From NCBI GenBank assembly GCA_023445495.1, contig JAEXLC010000302.1:1-26814 (forward strand): a stretch of 26,814 nt of DNA, written 5' to 3'. Positions 1 through 7,165 of the stretch are shown piece after piece. The notes beneath the pieces are model-generated. The model worked only from the letters and a program-made list of their open reading frames with translations, did not search any database and had not been told where the DNA came from. This stretch comes from Pseudomonadota bacterium. GTDB taxonomy: Bacteria; Pseudomonadota; Alphaproteobacteria; Sphingomonadales; Sphingomonadaceae. Both the position numbers and the translations under genes were made by a program. Positions within the stretch are counted from its first letter, which is position 1. Every line of letters begins with the position of its first letter.

Positions 1-266
1 CCGCCGCGCCGCGCCCGGCCCCCGCGCGCACTGCCCCGCCGCCGGCGCGTCCCGCCGCAAATGGCAGGTTTATCGTGCAGGTCGCCGCACTTTCTAACGC
101 CCAGCGCGCACAAGCGCTTGCCCAAAGCCTTGGAGGCTTCGTAAAGCCGGGTGGCGGGCTCCACCGTGTCCAGCTCGGTCCCTTCGCCACGGCGGGCGAG
201 GCCGAAGCGGCACGGCGGCGCGCCGCGGGCGCGGGCTATGGAGATGCACGCGTCCAAGCCAACTGA
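1..266 (+). CDS. RlpA-like septal ring protein, C-terminal SPOR domain (partial, 5' end outside window)
   Basis: The frame is open from the first bases of the window and stops at TGA 264-266, so only the C-terminus is present. It shows a Pro/Ala/Arg-rich linker, then a SPOR module beginning GRFIVQVAALSN and continuing through a second strand, HRVQLGPFATAGEAEAA. This is the usual beta-alpha-beta arrangement of SPOR domains, which bind denuded septal peptidoglycan. In alphaproteobacteria a SPOR protein directly before a D,D-carboxypeptidase is usually an RlpA family lytic transglycosylase; the catalytic part is not in the window, so that name rests on context. The next gene begins 17 bases downstream, so the two are probably one transcript. 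Another SPOR protein is the main alternative. Confidence 0.75.
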   Translation, partial: AAPRPAPARTAPPPARPAANGRFIVQVAALSNAQRAQALAQSLGGFVKPGGGLHRVQLGPFATAGEAEAARRRAAGAGYGDARVQAN

Positions 267-283
267 AAGGCCGGACGAATCAC

Positions 284-1453
284 ATGAAGAAGTTGCTGCT
301 TGCCGCATCGTTCCTGGCGCTTGCCGCCGCCCAGTCGACGAACGCCGCAGGCCCGCCGTCTTTCGACACGCCGGCACCGGTCGCCTATATGGAGGACCTG
401 TCCTCGGGCGCGGTGCTCTATGCCAAGGATGCCGACCGGCGCATGCCGCCGGCCTCGATGGCCAAGATGATGACGGTCTATGTCGCGTTCGACCTCATCA
501 AGAAGGGCCAGCTCAAGCTCGACGACCGCGCCGATGTGAGCCCCGAGACCTGGAAGAAGTGGCATTCGCAGGGCTCGACCATGTTCCTGGCGATCGGCGA
601 CAAGCCGACCGTGTCGGACCTGCTCAAGGGCATCGTCACGCTCTCGGGCAATGATGCCTGCGTGGTCCTCGCCGAGAAGATCTCCGGCAACGAGGCGTCC
701 TTTGTCGACCTGATGAACGCGCAGGCCAAGCGCCTCGGCCTCACCAACAGCCATTTCGGCACGTCGAACGGCTGGCCGGACGAGGGCCGCACCTATGTGA
801 CCGCACGTGACCTCGCGCATCTCGCCAAGGCGACGATCCAGGATCACGAGAAGCTCTACAAGGAGTTCTACTCGCTCCCCAGCTTTACCTGGGGCAAGAC
901 GCTCGGCGCCGGTGCCGATATCAGCCAGGCCAATCGCGACCCGTTGCTCGGCAAGGTCCAGGGCGCCGACGGCCTCAAGACCGGCCATACCGAGGAAGCC
1001 GGCTACGGCTTCACCGGCTCGGCCGAGCAGAATGGCCGCCGCCTCGTCATGGTCGTCGCCGGGCTCACCACCTATAACGGCCGCGCCGATGAATCGGTGA
1101 AGTTCATGAACTGGGGCTTCCGCTCCTGGCAGGCCAAGGCGCTGGTCAAGAAGGGCCGCAAGGTCGGCGACGTCCAGGTCCAGGGCGGCACGTCGGGCAG
1201 CGTCGGCGTGATCGCCCCGCGCGACCTCAGCGCCACTGTTCCGGCAGGCACCGCGCCCGAGATGCAGGGTCGCATCGTCTATAACGGTCCGGTCCAGGCC
1301 GGCTTCAAGGCGGGCGACCATATCGCCGACCTCGTCATCGACTCGCCCGGCCTGCCGTCGCAGACCGTGCCGCTGGTCGCCGAGAAGGACGTCGCCGAAG
1401 CCGGCTTCTTCGGCCGCGCCTGGCGCGGCTTCTGGTCGCTGTTCGGAGCGTAA
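284..1453 (+). CDS. dacA: D-alanyl-D-alanine carboxypeptidase (PBP5/6-type, peptidase S11)
   Basis: A 389-aa penicillin-binding protein that removes the terminal D-Ala from peptidoglycan stem pentapeptides in the periplasm. A signal peptide ends near residue 22 (AASFLALAAAQSTNAAG). All three active-site motifs are present in order: SxxK as S58-M-A-K61, SGN at 121-123 and KTG at 232-234. A PBP5-type C-terminal beta domain follows at roughly 275-365. The last residues (FFGRAWRGFWSLFGA) form an amphipathic segment typical of the membrane anchor of this family. Length is normal. It follows the RlpA-like gene by 17 bases, matching the common rlpA-dacA pairing. The family is clear; which dac paralogue it corresponds to is not. 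Confidence 0.93.
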   Translation: MKKLLLAASFLALAAAQSTNAAGPPSFDTPAPVAYMEDLSSGAVLYAKDADRRMPPASMAKMMTVYVAFDLIKKGQLKLDDRADVSPETWKKWHSQGSTMFLAIGDKPTVSDLLKGIVTLSGNDACVVLAEKISGNEASFVDLMNAQAKRLGLTNSHFGTSNGWPDEGRTYVTARDLAHLAKATIQDHEKLYKEFYSLPSFTWGKTLGAGADISQANRDPLLGKVQGADGLKTGHTEEAGYGFTGSAEQNGRRLVMVVAGLTTYNGRADESVKFMNWGFRSWQAKALVKKGRKVGDVQVQGGTSGSVGVIAPRDLSATVPAGTAPEMQGRIVYNGPVQAGFKAGDHIADLVIDSPGLPSQTVPLVAEKDVAEAGFFGRAWRGFWSLFGA

Positions 1454-1535
1454 CCGTCTTCCCGGCGAAAGCCGGGATCTCGTGCGGCTCTTTTCCCGCC
1501 TTCGCCTGAGACCCCGGCTTTCGCCGGGGTGACGG
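1454..1535. repeat. Paired inverted palindromic repeat (REPIN-like), copy 1
   Basis: Two small palindromes face each other between dacA and holB. The left arm is CCCGGCGAAAGCCGGG (1461-1476) followed by ATCTCGTG. The right arm is its reverse complement with one extra pair, CCCCGGCTTTCGCCGGGG (1512-1529), preceded by GCCTGAGA. Flanks CCGTC and GACGG are also inverted. The same unit with the same internal words recurs at 25751-25825, and single arms occur at 2924-2941 and 16757-16773. In the mRNA it would fold into a long hairpin; there is no T-run, so it is not a classical terminator. Confidence 0.85.
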
Positions 1536-1554
1536 TTGTGGCTAAGGTCTGACC

Positions 1555-2532
1555 ATGCCCCTGATCGGCAACGAACTCGCCCGTGAGGCACTGGCCGCCG
1601 CCATGCGGAACGGCAACCTGCACCATGCTTGGCTGATCGCCGGGCCCGAGGGCGTGGGGAAGGGGATGTTCGCCCGTCAGGCGGCGCTGCGCCTGCTCTC
1701 CGAGTCGGCCGGCCGCGACCATCTTGCCCCCGGCTGGGACGTCCCTGCCGAGAGCCAGACCGTCCATCTGGTCGATGCCGGCGCGCATCCGGACTATCGC
1801 GAGCTGGTCCGCCTGCCCAAGGATCCGGACAAACCCGACGAGGCGCTGGCCCGCTCGATCACCATCGCCCAGGTCCGTTCGCTCCAGGCGCTCTTCGCGA
1901 CCAAGCCGAGCTTCTCCTCGTGCCGCGTCATCGTGATTGACGCGATCGACGATCTCGAGCGCGGCGGTGCCAACGCGCTGCTCAAGAATCTCGAGGAGCC
2001 GCCCGCGGGCACGATCTTCCTGCTGGTCAGCCACGCCCCCGGCCGGCTGCTGCCGACGATCCGCTCGCGCTGCCGGCTGCTGCGCTTCGAGGCGCTGTCC
2101 GATGGCGACGTGACCGAGATCCTCCACCAGCAGCTGCCCGATGCGAGCGGCAGCGAGATCGCGGCGCTGGTCCGGGCGGGCGAGGGCTCGCCGGGCCGTG
2201 CGCTCGGCTTTGCCGGGCTCGACATCGCGGCGCTGGAAAGCGAGATGGCGGCGCTGGTCGAAACTGGGGACCCCTCGAACCAGGTCCGCGCCCGCCTCGC
2301 CAAGCTGCTCGGTGCCAAGGCCGCGCAGCCCCGCTACGAAGCATTTCTCGAACGCGCGCCGAGCTTCATCGCCGAACGGGCCAAGTCGCTCTCGGGCGAC
2401 GAGCTGCGCACCGCGCTCGACGCCTATAGCGCGGCGCGCGAATTGGGGGGCGCCGCCATCGGCCTGTCGCTCGATGCCGCCGGCACGGTGTTCGAGATGA
2501 GCGGCATCCTCGCCCGGCTGGGCCGCGCTTAA
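1555..2532 (+). CDS. holB: DNA polymerase III subunit delta'
   Basis: A 325-aa AAA+ clamp-loader subunit. The N-terminus contains the family pattern LIGNELAREALAAAM, then a Walker A-like loop GPEGVGKG at 30-37. Next come the Walker B-like strand CRVIVIDAIDDL, the conserved ANALLKNLEEPP segment and the sensor SRCRLLRF. The C-terminal half is helical, as expected for the collar domain that joins the delta-gamma/tau ring. I see no four-cysteine zinc module, which many alphaproteobacterial delta' proteins also lack. In related genomes tmk usually sits directly upstream and metG directly downstream. Here holB is preceded by a palindromic repeat and followed by a small unknown gene. The start has a modest AAGG ribosome site. 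Confidence 0.92.
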   Translation: MPLIGNELAREALAAAMRNGNLHHAWLIAGPEGVGKGMFARQAALRLLSESAGRDHLAPGWDVPAESQTVHLVDAGAHPDYRELVRLPKDPDKPDEALARSITIAQVRSLQALFATKPSFSSCRVIVIDAIDDLERGGANALLKNLEEPPAGTIFLLVSHAPGRLLPTIRSRCRLLRFEALSDGDVTEILHQQLPDASGSEIAALVRAGEGSPGRALGFAGLDIAALESEMAALVETGDPSNQVRARLAKLLGAKAAQPRYEAFLERAPSFIAERAKSLSGDELRTALDAYSAARELGGAAIGLSLDAAGTVFEMSGILARLGRA

Positions 2533-2584
2533 CGCTGCCTTAGGCATAAGCGGTTATTCCGCCCCCGAAACAGGGGATATATCC

Positions 2585-2905
2585 ATGACCGCGATCACCG
2601 GCATTTCCGGCATCGGCGCCGGCGCTACCTCGCAGGCAGCCGAGACCAACGGCTCCAGCGACCTCAATTTCGACGCGATCCTAGAAGCGTTCAAGAAGGC
2701 CGCCAGCGAGACGCCTGAACAGCGCGCCCGCGACGCGGTGCTCAAGAAGCACGACCTCTCCGAGGAGGACTATAAGAAGCTCCCGCCCAAGGAGAAGGAA
2801 GCGATCGACAAGGAGATCGCCGAGGCAGTGCGCAAGGTCCATGAACGCAAGACCGGCGTCGCAATGCCCGACTCTCCGGTACCCACGGAGAAGCTGTTTG
2901 GCTGA
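2585..2905 (+). CDS. Small conserved-looking helical protein of unknown function
   Basis: A 106-aa acidic/basic protein that I do not recognise. There is no signal peptide and no membrane segment. The first 25 residues are Gly/Ala/Ser/Thr-rich and probably disordered. Residues about 27-90 are strongly helical and charged (AFKKAASETPEQRARDAV, then EEDYKKLPPKEKEAIDKEI). It contains no cysteine. An AGGGGA ribosome site sits 7 bases before the ATG, which together with codon use consistent with the neighbours makes it a real gene. It is separated from holB by 52 bases and may be co-transcribed. The charged helical body would fit a flagellar- or secretion-associated accessory protein, but nothing shows that directly. 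Confidence 0.75.
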   Translation: MTAITGISGIGAGATSQAAETNGSSDLNFDAILEAFKKAASETPEQRARDAVLKKHDLSEEDYKKLPPKEKEAIDKEIAEAVRKVHERKTGVAMPDSPVPTEKLFG

Positions 2906-2923
2906 TCCTGGTCCCATCCAGCT

Positions 2924-2941
2924 CCCCGGCGAAAGCCGGGG
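2924..2941. repeat. Single palindromic repeat arm (GGCGAAAGCC family)
   Basis: CCCCGGCGAAAGCCGGGG is a perfect 7-bp stem with a GAAA tetraloop, so it would be a very stable RNA hairpin. It is one arm of the unit found paired at 1454-1535 and 25751-25825. It lies 18 bases after the stop of the 106-aa gene and may act as a transcript-end stabiliser. No T-run follows. Confidence 0.8.
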
Positions 2942-3041
2942 CCCTGGGTTTCCTTGCCGAACGGCTTTTGGCTCTAACGCCCGGGTGTTCGCGGACGAGC
3001 AGGAACGATCACATCCCCGCCGCTATGGTGCAGTAATACAC

Positions 3042-3070
3042 TTGAGCCCCACCCCGGGGAAGGCGATAGT
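3042..3070 (+). promoter_or_regulatory. Possible promoter for the PH-domain gene pair
   Basis: TTGAGC (3042-3047) and GATAGT (3065-3070) are separated by 17 bases; each matches four of six consensus positions. If real, transcription would start almost at the ATG at 3077, giving a near-leaderless message. The rest of the 2906-3076 intergenic stretch shows only the palindromic arm. This is weak evidence. Confidence 0.3.
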
Positions 3071-3076
3071 GTTTTC

Positions 3077-3556
3077 ATGACCTTGGCCATCGTACCGCTC
3101 ACGCCGCTCGAACGTGGGCAGCTTCACGTGATCCGCCTGCGGGCATTGCGCAACGCGGTCGTCCTGCTGGGGGCGGCCGGGGCGGCCGAGTGGTTCGTGC
3201 CGAACCTGCCGATGCCCGGCCTGTTCCTTGGCCCCGTGGTCCTGCTCGCGCTGTGGATGGTCGTGCTCGCCCCGCCGCGCCGCTGGCGGCGCTGGGGCTA
3301 TGCCTTCACCGGCACCGAGCTCCATGTCGAGCATGGCCTGTTCACCCGGGTCCACACGATCGTGCCGGTGCTCCGCGTCCAGCATATCGATGTACAGCAG
3401 GACGTGCTGGAGCGGCTGTTCAAGGTATCGACGCTGGTGCTCCACACCGCAGGCACCGACGACAATGTCGTCGCCCTGCCCGGCATCGCCCGCGGCACAG
3501 CCGAAGAGATCCGCGACACGATCCGCGAGCGCATCGGCAGCGCCGCGCATGACTGA
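3077..3556 (+). CDS. Membrane PH-domain protein, YdbS-like (bPH_2)
   Basis: A 159-aa protein with two hydrophobic segments at about 23-40 and 48-65, followed by a bacterial PH-like (DUF304/bPH_2) domain. The domain begins with the typical WRRWGYAFTGTELHVEHGLFTRVHTIVPVLRVQHIDV and ends with the HTAGTDDNVVALPGI strand. In many bacteria a one-domain YdbS and a multi-domain YdbT are adjacent and thought to act together at the cytoplasmic membrane; their biochemical role is not established. The stop codon overlaps the start of the next gene by 8 bases, indicating translational coupling and a joint complex. The start is the first ATG in frame. Confidence 0.88.
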   Translation: MTLAIVPLTPLERGQLHVIRLRALRNAVVLLGAAGAAEWFVPNLPMPGLFLGPVVLLALWMVVLAPPRRWRRWGYAFTGTELHVEHGLFTRVHTIVPVLRVQHIDVQQDVLERLFKVSTLVLHTAGTDDNVVALPGIARGTAEEIRDTIRERIGSAAHD

Positions 3557-5000
3557 GGCCGAAGGCCGGCCCCAGCGGCTGCACGTCCTCACCGTGATCC
3601 TGCGCTTCGTGAAGCGCGCGCCGTCCACGCTGGTGATCCCGCCGCTTGCGATCGGCTTTGCCGGCAAGGAATTCCACCCGGTGCTGATGCTCGGCGCGTT
3701 CGGCGCGCTCGCCGCCGCGGTGATTGTAATGACCTTTCTCGACTGGTGGTGCTTCACCTACCGGATCGGCGCGGAGGAAGTGCTGATCCAGCAGGGTGTG
3801 CTGCGCCGCAGCCGCCGCTCGATCCCGCGCGCACGCATCCAGGACGTCTCGATCGAGCGCGGCCCCTTCGCCCGCATCGTCGGCCTGGCGCTGGTCAAGC
3901 TCGAGACCGGCGGCGGCGAGAAGGAGGAGGCGCATCTCGACAGCGTCTCGGTCGCCGAGGCGGAGCGGCTGCGCGCCTTGCTCCGCAGCCATACGCCGGT
4001 CTCCGCCGCGCAGGCGGGCGATGCCGCCGTGCCGGAATCCGCCCCGGAGGAGCGCCGTACCATCTTCGCCATGTCGCTCGGCCGCGTACTGGTCGAGGGG
4101 GTGTTCGGCTTCTCGCTGGTCTGGATCGCCGCGATCTATGGCGGCCTTCATTATCTCGGCGAGATCTTCAATCTCGACTGGGAGGAACTGTTCGGCGAGG
4201 CGCAGCGCGTCGCCGTCGCGCGGTTCAGCATCGTTGCGCTGCTGCTGGTCGCGGGGCTGGCACTGCTGGTCAGCCTGGTCGCCGGCATCGTCCGCACCCT
4301 GCTGCGCGACTATGGCTTCACGCTTACCCATGAGGCGGGGCGCTTCCGCAGGGTGCGCGGGCTGCTCACCCGCTCCGAAGTCGTCATCGCCGATCGCCGC
4401 ATCCAGCTGGGGCTGGTCCATCGCGGCATGATCTCCGGGCGGCTGGGCTGGAACAGCGTCGAGGTGCAGACGCTCGGCGGCAGCGCCGATCCCTCGGGCC
4501 GCCAGGGGCTCGCGCCTTTCGCGACCAAGGCGGAGGCGGCGGAGGTGCTGGCCGCCACGCCGCTGCCGCGCTTCGAGCGTGTCGGGCTGCGGCCGGTCGC
4601 CCCGGCGCATATCCTGCGCTCGGCGCTCCGCCACGGCATGCCGGTCGCGCTGGCCTTCGGGATCGCGGGCTGGTTCCTGCCTTTGCTCTGGTGGGGGCTG
4701 CTGCTGGTGCCGGTGCCCGTGGTCGTCGCGCTCTTCCAGCGTGCGCATCACCGCTATGCGCTGCGCGATACCAGCCTGCAGGTGATGCGCGGGGTGCTAT
4801 CCCAGCGCGACTGGGTGGTGCCGTTCGACTCGATCCAGACGCTTACCGTGCGCCAGGGCCTGCTCCAGCGCTGGCTGGGCGTGGCGACGGTATCGGTCGA
4901 CACCGCCGGCGCCAGCGGCTGGCACCGCCCCAATGTCAGCGACGCTCCGCTCGATGCCGCGCTGTCGCTGGCCGAGGCGCTGGCGGCGAAGGTGGACTAG
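3549..5000 (+). CDS. Membrane PH-domain protein with three bPH_2 modules, YdbT-like
   Basis: A 483-aa partner of the preceding protein. It repeats one architecture three times, a hydrophobic hairpin followed by a bPH_2 module: membrane segments near 27-65 with PH at about 68-145, segments near 180-245 with PH at about 255-330, and segments near 360-395 with PH at about 400-480. Each PH module carries the same signature (for example YRIGAEEVLIQQGVLRRSRR and YALRDTSLQVMRGVLSQRDW, both followed by the R-I/S-IQ strand). I chose the ATG at 3549 because it overlaps the end of the YdbS-like gene by 8 bases. The reading frame is open further upstream, but that extension reads through YdbS in another frame. 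Function is unknown beyond the family. Confidence 0.88.
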   Translation: MTEAEGRPQRLHVLTVILRFVKRAPSTLVIPPLAIGFAGKEFHPVLMLGAFGALAAAVIVMTFLDWWCFTYRIGAEEVLIQQGVLRRSRRSIPRARIQDVSIERGPFARIVGLALVKLETGGGEKEEAHLDSVSVAEAERLRALLRSHTPVSAAQAGDAAVPESAPEERRTIFAMSLGRVLVEGVFGFSLVWIAAIYGGLHYLGEIFNLDWEELFGEAQRVAVARFSIVALLLVAGLALLVSLVAGIVRTLLRDYGFTLTHEAGRFRRVRGLLTRSEVVIADRRIQLGLVHRGMISGRLGWNSVEVQTLGGSADPSGRQGLAPFATKAEAAEVLAATPLPRFERVGLRPVAPAHILRSALRHGMPVALAFGIAGWFLPLLWWGLLLVPVPVVVALFQRAHHRYALRDTSLQVMRGVLSQRDWVVPFDSIQTLTVRQGLLQRWLGVATVSVDTAGASGWHRPNVSDAPLDAALSLAEALAAKVD

Positions 5001-5021
5001 CCCGGATTTCCGCCCTTGTTA

Positions 5022-5158
5022 CCCCTCCCTGCAAGGGAGGGGTTAGGGGTGGGTTAGAAAAGAACGGGCTCGATGCCCGGTCTTTTCTTTCCACCAGCCG
5101 GTTCGCTGGGCTCGCTACGCTCGCAACCCACCCCCAGCCCCTCCCTTGCAGGGAGGGG
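5022..5158. repeat. Nested palindromic element (inverted pair of GGGAGGGG hairpins)
   Basis: The left unit (5022-5055) and right unit (5125-5158) are 34-bp inverted copies differing at only about two positions. Each contains its own hairpin, CCCCTCCCT and AGGGAGGGG around a 3-base loop. Between them lie a second inverted pair, AGAAAAGA (5056-5063) and TCTTTTCT (5081-5088), and an inner stem. The whole 137-bp block is therefore hairpin within hairpin between two convergent genes. It resembles a small non-autonomous palindromic element (MITE/REPIN-like). It is unrelated in sequence to the GGCGAAAGCC repeat. Confidence 0.8.
5056..5090 (+). terminator. Intrinsic terminator after the PH-domain operon
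   Basis: The stem CGGGC (5065-5069) and GCCCG (5075-5079) with loop TCGAT is extended by AGAAAAGA/TCTTTTCT and followed on the + strand by TCTTTTCTTT. This is the only T-rich hairpin tail seen in the window. It lies 56 bases after the YdbT-like stop, in the core of the palindromic element. Because the stem is extended by A/T pairs it may also work for the - strand hydrolase gene. Confidence 0.65.
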
Positions 5159-5244
5159 CGAGGAGAGCAGGCTCGCCCCGTGCAATGCGGGATTTCAAAT
5201 GTTCCCCTGACCGCCAGCCTTGCGCCGGCCGCTCTTTCAACCGG

Positions 5245-6702
5245 TCAGGGAACCGGCGTCGGCCGTGGGGTCGGCGAGGGGCGAGGTGCCGGCAGGCTGA
5301 AGCTGACCGCGCCCTTGCCCTGCGCGGGCACATTGGCGGGCGCGGTCGTCGGCGGCGCGACGACGTCGACCTTGCGGCGCACCCCGGCCAGCGGCGCCGG
5401 AGCAGCCAGTGGCCCCGCGCCGGACAGCGGCGTCGCGGCGGGCGTGGGGGCTGCCTCGGGCGGCGCGGCGGCGATCTGGGCGCGCATGCACTGGACCGGG
5501 CTCGGGCGGCGGAACTGCTGGCAGTTCCACAGCGCCTTGGCGAAGCCCTGGGCCTCGTCACGCAGATAGCTGAACGACATGGTCGCCACCTGGCCGGTGC
5601 CGAGCGGCAGCTTCGCCGGGGTCTGCTTGGGGTCGGCCCAGGCCATGAACTTGCAATAGGGCCGCTCGCCGCAGGTGCGGATGGCGAGGGCGGCGAAGGC
5701 GTCGGGGTTCATCCCCGCCGGAAGCGTGAGCATGAAGTTGTTCGAATCGCCGCCGCCTTCGACGGCCATCGGCGCGGGGATCGCGCTGGTCGGGATCGAG
5801 GCGGGGTCGATGAACGCGCCGTCGGTGCCGACCGCGCCGGGCATCAGCCCGTCGAGCGCCGGGTCGCCCTTGAAGTTGGCGGGGGAGAGGCGGGCCATCA
5901 GCCCGATGTTCGGCTCGACTCCGGCATAGGCGCGGTTGAAGGCGGGCGGGGTGCCCCACCAGCCTGCCCAGCGGAAGAAGAGGTGGGTGTGGACCTCGGT
6001 GATCTTCTCAAGGCTGGCGCTCCAATAGGGAACGACCCAATCGGTGTGGTAATGGGTGGCGTGGCCGACGGGCTTGTACACCGTGCCGGTCAGCGCGCTG
6101 CGGGCGACATAGCGCGCGCGCTCCCAGGCCGCGGCGGTCGGCGTGTAGCGCAGGATGGCCCCGTCACAGGTGAAGGTGAACTGGCACCCGGTCGAGCGCT
6201 CAAATCCCTGGAACACCACGCCGCATATGGTTTTCGGGAAGGCCGGATGCCTGGCGCGGTTGATGATGACCTGGGCCACGGCCTTCTCGCCCACGGCATC
6301 GTCGCCGGCTTCGTAATAGACCGCGGCGGCCAGGCAATCAACCGCACGGGCGCGGCTGTCCTCGGCGCCGAAGATGTTGAAGGGCCGGGCAGCGGGGTTG
6401 GGCAGGGTGGAGAAGGGCACCGTGGCGTTCCATGCCCGGGCATCATCCGGCGTGACGACCTGGAGCTCGACCGGCTCGACTTCGGGCAGCTCGTCCTTGG
6501 GCACCACCCGGTGCGAGACCTTCACCGGCGCCTTGGTCTTGCCGACGACGGTCCGGGGCGTGTGCGCGACGAGCCAGACCGGCCCGGCGATCGCCACGAG
6601 CATGACAAGCCCGAGCACCGCGGCAAGCACGGACGAGACGGGGCGCGAAGAGCCTGCAAAGCTGCGAGGAAAGGAAAGGGTCGCCATGGGGTCGCCGCCC
6701 AT
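5245..6702 (-). CDS. SleB-type cell wall hydrolase, membrane anchored
   Basis: A 485-aa protein with one N-terminal membrane segment (about 24-46, VLAAVLGLVMLVAIAG) and an Ala/Pro-rich C-terminal tail of about 80 residues. The hydrolase_2 (SleB) domain lies at roughly 118-240. It has the signature LAAAVYYEAGDDAVGEKAVA with the Glu expected to be catalytic, then VIINRARHPAFPKTICGVVFQG, and later HATHYHTDWVVPYW. The family cleaves peptidoglycan, in sporulation cortex or in vegetative cell walls; sphingomonads do not sporulate, so a wall-remodelling role is likely. The start is uncertain: an ATG 15 bases further in (6687) is equally possible and neither has a clear ribosome site. The Pro-rich tail varies among relatives and may reach the cell wall. 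Confidence 0.85.
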   Translation of the reverse strand: MGGDPMATLSFPRSFAGSSRPVSSVLAAVLGLVMLVAIAGPVWLVAHTPRTVVGKTKAPVKVSHRVVPKDELPEVEPVELQVVTPDDARAWNATVPFSTLPNPAARPFNIFGAEDSRARAVDCLAAAVYYEAGDDAVGEKAVAQVIINRARHPAFPKTICGVVFQGFERSTGCQFTFTCDGAILRYTPTAAAWERARYVARSALTGTVYKPVGHATHYHTDWVVPYWSASLEKITEVHTHLFFRWAGWWGTPPAFNRAYAGVEPNIGLMARLSPANFKGDPALDGLMPGAVGTDGAFIDPASIPTSAIPAPMAVEGGGDSNNFMLTLPAGMNPDAFAALAIRTCGERPYCKFMAWADPKQTPAKLPLGTGQVATMSFSYLRDEAQGFAKALWNCQQFRRPSPVQCMRAQIAAAPPEAAPTPAATPLSGAGPLAAPAPLAGVRRKVDVVAPPTTAPANVPAQGKGAVSFSLPAPRPSPTPRPTPVP

Positions 6703-6778
6703 AACGCAGAAGTGCGCAGGTTGGAACCATTGCGGCGCCGAAACGCCGCAGGCTTCGGCTCAGCGCGGGACGGCGGGC

Positions 6779-7090
6779 CTATTCCGGCCAGAAGCCGGTG
6801 GCTTCGCACATGTCCCAATGATCCGCCGCACCCAGCTTGCAGGCCGCCGCGGTGCTCTCGCCGGTGCAGAGCTTCACTTCACGCTGATAGCGCTTGTAGC
6901 AGCTCTCCGGCCGCGTCGGCGCCATGGCAGCCAACGCGACCGGCTTGCGCTTGATCGTGGAGACTGGGGCGGCCGCCACACCGCGCGCTTCGGCCGGCGT
7001 TTCCAGCCCGCGCTGCTTCCCCCCGAAAGCCAGCGGCCACCCCAGATAAATGGCGAGCATCACACTCACCAGGATCATTGCATTGCGCAC
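6779..7090 (-). CDS. Small membrane-anchored protein with four cysteines, unknown function
   Basis: A 103-aa protein starting at GTG 7090, which has a good GGGGGG ribosome site 8 bases upstream. It has an N-terminal hydrophobic segment (MILVSVMLAIYLGWPLAFGG) without an obvious cleavage site, then a basic low-complexity linker. The C-terminal 40 residues contain four cysteines (SCYKRYQREVKLCTG, AACKLG, DMCEATGFWPE) that could form two disulfides in the periplasm. It sits 76 bases upstream of the SleB-type hydrolase on the same strand and may be co-transcribed. I do not recognise the family. Confidence 0.7.
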   Translation of the reverse strand: MRNAMILVSVMLAIYLGWPLAFGGKQRGLETPAEARGVAAAPVSTIKRKPVALAAMAPTRPESCYKRYQREVKLCTGESTAAACKLGAADHWDMCEATGFWPE

Positions 7091-7165
7091 GACGAATTCC
7101 CCCCGGAAACGACGTTTTCCCCGACTCGGGAAAGCTAGCGTTAATCGGGAGTTAATTCCAGTGCC

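Noticed and set aside
236..1591. Long - strand frame opposite dacA
   Set aside because: Its translation is Arg/Gly/His-rich without motifs, an ordinary shadow of a high-GC coding strand; dacA has all catalytic motifs.
3228..3548. Upstream extension of the YdbT-like reading frame
   Set aside because: The frame is open, but it reads through the YdbS gene in a different frame with Ser/Arg/Cys-rich translation; the ATG at 3549 fits the family start.
7110..7131. TTTCCC/GGGAAA hairpin between cysK and the small anchored protein as a cysK terminator
   Set aside because: Only a 6-bp stem and no T-run on the - strand; too weak to call.
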